Shown here: positions 7,390 to 9,817 of the stretch, piece by piece
How positions within the stretch are numbered: the first letter of the stretch is position 1
Layout of the letters: every line of letters begins with the position of its first letter
DNA from: an uncultured Bacteroidota bacterium
Lineage (GTDB): Bacteria > Bacteroidota > Bacteroidia > Chitinophagales > Chitinophagaceae
NCBI GenBank assembly: GCA_946479055.1
Contig: CAMLEX010000129.1
Span: forward strand, 1 to 9,817
Direction: 5' to 3'
Length of the DNA stretch: 9,817 bases
Made by a program: the position numbers and the translations under genes
Notes under the pieces: generated by a model
Databases searched by the model: none
The model's input: only the letters and a program-made list of their open reading frames with translations
What the model was told of the DNA's origin: nothing

Positions 7390-7803
7390 CCGAGTAAGAT
7401 ATTTTTCAAAAAAGCCTTCGGTAGTTATTACTTCAATGTCAGAAAAATAAAAATCCTTTACATCCTCTGTGATAATACATTCGCATTTGCTATCAAGGGC
7501 AGCATAATATTCCAATCCATCTTCAAAATCATGAATAGCTGAGTTTTTTGTCACTCTTCTGACTGTTGTTTCGGAAATAGCAGCTATAGATAAATATTCA
7601 CTCAGCAGACCTACTTTTTTTCTTGCCAGTTTTTTATTCTTTTTTTCAGCAAAATAAAAAGCGATAGCCAGGCACATTGGAGAAGTGAATACCTCAAAAT
7701 TTTTATGATTGGCAAGACTAACTATGCGGGAAGAATAAGAAAATAAAGGATACTCTTTATTCAGCACTGATACAAGCACATTGGCATCCAGGAATATCCG
7801 CAT
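7372..7803 (-). CDS. PIN domain ribonuclease, toxin of a type II toxin-antitoxin module (VapC-like)
   Basis: The 143-residue protein opens with the PIN signature MRIFLDANVLVSVL, whose D6 is the first metal-binding acid. Further acidic residues lie in HDFEDGLEYYAA (D92, E94, D95) and ITEDVKDF (D114, D117). The latter is a variant of the T-R-N-x-x-D-F end seen in many PIN toxins, with E-D in place of R-N. PIN proteins are Mg-dependent RNases; VapC-type toxins cut tRNA or rRNA and stop translation. The expected mid-protein glutamate after the T-S-P segment (40-42) is not obvious. An upstream in-frame ATG at 7878 would overlap the antitoxin gene by 74 bp. The ATG at 7803 gives the canonical PIN N-terminus and sits one base after the antitoxin stop (TAA-T-ATG), pointing to translational coupling. 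Confidence 0.87.
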   Translation of the reverse strand: MRIFLDANVLVSVLNKEYPLFSYSSRIVSLANHKNFEVFTSPMCLAIAFYFAEKKNKKLARKKVGLLSEYLSIAAISETTVRRVTKNSAIHDFEDGLEYYAALDSKCECIITEDVKDFYFSDIEVITTEGFFEKYLTRKNLAS

Positions 7804-7804
7804 A

Positions 7805-8062
7805 TTATTTTTTAGAAGAGAAATATTCGGCTTTACTAGCTTTACGGCTTTTCTTTTTTGTTTGATAAACAGCTTCACCTTCAGCTACCTGATTTACCCA
7901 ATCTGAAATAGGCAAATCTTCAAGCGATGAATAATTGGCTGCAGTCGTTTTTTGCAAAAGAAACTCCACAAGACGAGATAGGCTGATATTGTTTTTTTCA
8001 GCATATCGCTTAGCATTATTGACCACGCCTTCATCAAAACTTAAGGTAACTTTTGCATCCAT
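7805..8062 (-). CDS. antitoxin of the PIN module (ribbon-helix-helix type, DUF6364-like)
   Basis: The 85-residue protein starts MDAKVTLSFD, a short beta strand, followed by helices NNAKRYAEKN and SLSRLVEFLLQ. This is the arrangement of a ribbon-helix-helix DNA-binding antitoxin (about residues 1-40), close to what is listed as DUF6364 in Bacteroidota. The C-terminal half (45-65, SLEDLPISDWVNQV) is likely the part that wraps the toxin, and the last 20 residues are lysine-rich and probably disordered. An ATG six codons upstream (8080) overlaps the -7 box at 8078-8085, so 8062 is the better start. It is the first gene of the pair, as usual for an autoregulated VapBC-like operon. The family name is from memory; the antitoxin role rests mainly on size, fold and position. 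Confidence 0.83.
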   Translation of the reverse strand: MDAKVTLSFDEGVVNNAKRYAEKNNISLSRLVEFLLQKTTAANYSSLEDLPISDWVNQVAEGEAVYQTKKKSRKASKAEYFSSKK

Positions 8063-8077
8063 AACTTCAGCTTTATA

Positions 8078-8085
8078 CAAAAATA
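8078..8085 (-). promoter_or_regulatory. -7 element of the toxin-antitoxin operon
   Basis: On the minus strand TATTTTTG (8085 to 8078) matches TAnnTTTG. Transcription would start near 8072 and leave a leader of only about 10 nt before the antitoxin ATG at 8062. No clear TTG is present at the -33 position. Confidence 0.5.
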
Positions 8086-8090
8086 ATAGC

Positions 8091-8124
8091 TATACGTGAA
8101 AAAATAAAATATTATACGTATAAT
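8091..8124. promoter_or_regulatory. operator candidate of the toxin-antitoxin operon: palindrome plus half-site
   Basis: ATTATACGTATAAT (8111-8124) is a perfect 14-bp palindrome. Its half-site TATACGT (8113-8119) recurs at 8091-8097, exactly 22 bp away, about two helical turns. The two sites flank and overlap the expected -33 region of the promoter whose -7 box is at 8078-8085. This is where an antitoxin-toxin complex would be expected to bind to repress its own operon. Confidence 0.5.
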
Positions 8125-8322
8125 TTATTTTTACTTATTAGCTGTTCATTTTCAGATTTTCTTTGCCGGGTAACGCATTGGGCGGTTGAATTCATAGATG
8201 CAGGTTCAAATTTCCCCCATATACCAAGGCTTTTTAGAACTAAGTATTTACATTTAATGATTACATTGACTGTGGAAAAAAGGCTACAACTTTTCCCAAT
8301 ATTCGTTATTCACCCCGCCTTT

Positions 8323-8352
8323 TTGAGCCCGAACTGAATGGCTTATAATTTG
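8323..8352 (+). promoter_or_regulatory. candidate promoter of the small membrane protein gene
   Basis: TTG (8323-8325), an 18-nt spacer and TATAATTTG (8344-8352) resemble the Bacteroidota promoter, with one extra base inside the -7 element (TAnnnTTTG). Transcription would start near 8358, about 20 nt before the ATG. Confidence 0.45.
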
Positions 8353-8377
8353 CATATCCATATTATTCATTCAATAC

Positions 8378-8587
8378 ATGAGAACAGTTGGTATCATATT
8401 GATCGTTGTAGGCATTGCAATGTTACTATTCCGTGGTTTTAGTGTAAAGACAGAAGAAAAAGTGATAGATGTTGGTCCACTGGAAGTGAATAAAAAAGAA
8501 AATAAATGGATTGGCTGGCCGGTATATGCCGGTGGTATTGCTATTGTCGCCGGGTTAATAATGGTAGTTGCCGATAGAAAAAAATAA
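8378..8587 (+). CDS. small two-TM membrane protein, function unknown
   Basis: The 69-residue protein has two hydrophobic helices, about 3-20 (VGIILIVVGIAMLLF) and 48-65 (PVYAGGIAIVAGLIMVVA). They are joined by a charged loop with the segment KVIDVGPLEVNKKENK, and the chain ends in a basic RKK tail. The architecture, a hairpin in the inner membrane with both ends on the same side, is like the small DUF3185-type membrane proteins common in Gram-negative bacteria, but I cannot assign a family securely and no function is implied. It has its own promoter candidate and terminator, so it seems to be a single-gene unit. The ATG is well placed for the first helix. Confidence 0.75.
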   Translation: MRTVGIILIVVGIAMLLFRGFSVKTEEKVIDVGPLEVNKKENKWIGWPVYAGGIAIVAGLIMVVADRKK

Positions 8588-8631
8588 AATAGTTATTTGG
8601 GACGGTTCATTTTTTTTGTTCTTTTAATCCT

Positions 8632-8660
8632 AAGAGGTGTTTAAAAAACGCCTCTTTTTT
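8632..8660 (+). terminator. rho-independent terminator of the small membrane protein gene
   Basis: AAGAGGTGTTT (8632-8642) pairs with AAACGCCTCTT (8646-8656), including one T-G wobble; the innermost A-T pairs probably stay open. A run of six T (8655-8660) follows. It begins 45 nt after the stop codon. Confidence 0.85.
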
Positions 8661-8766
8661 GTCTGAACCTGGTTTTAGAATGATTTTAAGGATTAACAGG
8701 TAATAAAAGAAACGTATTATTCTCTATCTCCTGAAAATCAAACTAAGCCTAGTCCCCGGTTCAGAC
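8661..8766. repeat. 106-bp nested inverted-repeat element
   Basis: The outer arms GTCTGAACCTGG (8661-8672) and CCCGGTTCAGAC (8755-8766) are complementary at 11 of 12 positions. Inner arms TGATTTTAAGGA (8681-8692) and TCCTGAAAATCA (8729-8740) are again complementary at 11 of 12. At the apex AATAA (8702-8706) can pair with TTATT (8717-8721). The whole block can fold into a long interrupted hairpin. It fills the gap between the terminator at 8632-8660 and the glnS stop codon, 4 nt away. The GTCTGAACC terminus with AGGATTAACAGG inside resembles, from memory, an interspersed sequence common in Bacteroidota genomes. Copy number cannot be shown from this window. Confidence 0.7.
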
Positions 8767-8769
8767 TTC

Positions 8770-9817
8770 TTAAGCCTTTTTAGTTGCTGTTTGAGGTTTC
8801 CAGCTATCTTTCAACCCAACTGTCTTATTAAATACCATTCCACTGGTGCTGCTGTCTTTATCCAGGGTAAAATACCCTTTGCGGATAAATTGATAGCGAT
8901 CCTCAAACTTTGCATTCTTTAAAGATAGTTCCGCAAAAGCTGTTTTCACAATCTTCAATGAATCAGGATTGATATAATCTTTAAAATCCCCTTCTTCGCT
9001 CGATGGATCTTCCACTTTGAATAAACGATCATATTCCCTTACCTCTACAGTTACTGCATGCTTTACACTTATCCAATGCAATGTGCCTTTTACATGAATG
9101 CCTGATGTATCCGAGCCACTCTTACTTTCCGGAATATAAGTACAACGGAGTTCTGTTATAGTTCCATTCTCATCCTTGATTACTTCTTCACATTTAATAA
9201 TATAAGCACTTTTCAATCTTACCATTTGTCCCGGTGCCAAACGGAAATATTTCTTTGGAGGATTTTCCATAAAATCTTCTCTTTCTATATACAGTTCATT
9301 TGAAAAAGGAACTTCTCTTTCGCCACCATCAGGATCTTCAGGATTATTCTCGCTTTTCAATAATTCATCAGCATTCGTGTAATTCGTGATAACAACTTTT
9401 ACCGGATCAAATACCACCATTCTCCTCAATGCCTTTTTATTCAGATCTTCTCTTACAAAAAACTCCAATAATCCTACATCAACAATATTATCCCTCTTTG
9501 CTATACCGATTCTGTCACAAAATTCCCGTATCGCTTCCGGTGTATAGCCACGGCGACGCATACCACTTATCGTTGGCATACGGGGATCATCCCATCCATC
9601 AACATGTTTCTCGTTTACCAATTGCAATAGTTTTCGTTTGCTCATTACCGTATAAGTAAGGTTGCGGCGGGCAAACTCATATTGATGTGAAGGAAATATT
9701 TCAAGTTTTTCTATCAACCAATCATACAACTCCCGGTGTGGCACAAACTCAAGCGTACAGATACTATGTGTTATTTTTTCTATGGAGTCGCTTTGTCCGT
9801 GTGCAAAATCGTACATC
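8770..9817 (-). CDS. glnS: glutaminyl-tRNA synthetase, C-terminal part
   Basis: This is the C-terminal part of the class I synthetase that charges tRNA-Gln with glutamine. The gene runs off the right edge; the 348 residues from MYDFAHGQSD onward are visible, and the Rossmann half with the HIGH motif is missing (roughly 200 residues, judging from E. coli GlnS). Seen here are CTLEF and LYDW near the start, the KMSKS-equivalent VMSKR at 57-61, and GWDDPRMPTISGMRRRGYTPEAI, specific to the Gln/Glu family. Then follow the two anticodon-binding beta barrels from about 130 on (VVFDPVKVVITNY), with GTLHWIS in the second. These signatures match GlnRS rather than GluRS. The protein ends in a short lysine-rich tail. 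The first methionine visible is not the gene start. Direct tRNA-Gln charging implies the organism need not rely on GatCAB for Gln. Confidence 0.96.
   Translation of the reverse strand, partial: MYDFAHGQSDSIEKITHSICTLEFVPHRELYDWLIEKLEIFPSHQYEFARRNLTYTVMSKRKLLQLVNEKHVDGWDDPRMPTISGMRRRGYTPEAIREFCDRIGIAKRDNIVDVGLLEFFVREDLNKKALRRMVVFDPVKVVITNYTNADELLKSENNPEDPDGGEREVPFSNELYIEREDFMENPPKKYFRLAPGQMVRLKSAYIIKCEEVIKDENGTITELRCTYIPESKSGSDTSGIHVKGTLHWISVKHAVTVEVREYDRLFKVEDPSSEEGDFKDYINPDSLKIVKTAFAELSLKNAKFEDRYQFIRKGYFTLDKDSSTSGMVFNKTVGLKDSWKPQTATKKA

Larger units (their letters stand above)
8063..8377. other. intergenic region between the toxin-antitoxin operon and the small membrane protein gene
   Basis: The left third holds the toxin-antitoxin promoter and operator; the right end holds the promoter of the next gene (8323-8352). 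The middle (8125-8320) has no complete gene. A minus-strand frame stays open from 8309 to a TAA at 8112-8114, but its only ATG would give 28 residues, and I recognise no domain. No convincing tRNA or structured RNA is visible. Confidence 0.5.

Noticed and set aside
7804..7878. Longer PIN toxin form starting at 7878
   Set aside because: It overlaps the antitoxin gene by 74 bp, and the added lysine-rich residues precede the canonical PIN start MRIFLDAN.
8195..8233. GCAGGTTCAAATTTCCC...ACCA, resembling a tRNA T-arm and 3' CCA end
   Set aside because: The T-stem would not pair beyond one Watson-Crick pair and two wobbles, no matching acceptor strand is present upstream, and no anticodon arm is visible.

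Overview
The window looks like ordinary chromosome from a Bacteroidota bacterium, probably of the Chitinophagaceae type. Four things point there: a fused SecD-SecF protein, a B12-domain-less acyl-CoA mutase next to a small Bacteroidota membrane protein, promoters of the TTG-N19-TAnnTTTG kind in place of sigma70 boxes, and A/T-rich start regions without Shine-Dalgarno sequences. The organism call is an inference from these features, not a database match.

Layout. 1-210 (minus) is the N-terminus of a class I PLP aminotransferase. A 540-bp divergent intergenic region with the secDF promoter follows. secDF (753-3917, plus) is a 1054-residue protein-export motor component and ends at a strong hairpin terminator. 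A second terminator and a short G/C-rich palindromic sequence precede an A-type Fe-S carrier gene (4098-4442, minus). Divergently from it starts a probable two-gene operon: a one-TM protein of unknown function (4576-5088) and the large, substrate-binding subunit of a methylmalonyl-CoA mutase-type enzyme (5146-6708). A GNAT acetyltransferase (6815-7366, plus) converges, with a 5-bp gap, on a PIN toxin gene. The toxin is preceded by its antitoxin in a tightly coupled type II module (7372-8062, minus) with a palindromic operator candidate. After a 315-bp gap comes a 69-residue two-TM protein (8378-8587, plus), its terminator, a 106-bp nested inverted-repeat element (8661-8766), and the C-terminal 348 residues of glutaminyl-tRNA synthetase (8770 to the right edge, minus).

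Most genes are housekeeping: export, Fe-S assembly, propionate/methylmalonyl metabolism and tRNA charging. The accessory part is the toxin-antitoxin pair and the interspersed repeats. I see no large undescribed multi-gene system. The most interesting non-coding structures are the nested inverted repeat at 8661-8766, the TATACGT operator sites of the toxin-antitoxin operon, and the duplicated start-stop (ATGTAA) motif in the secDF leader. The most interesting protein-level questions are the unknown membrane protein paired with the mutase subunit and the identity of the missing B12-binding partner.
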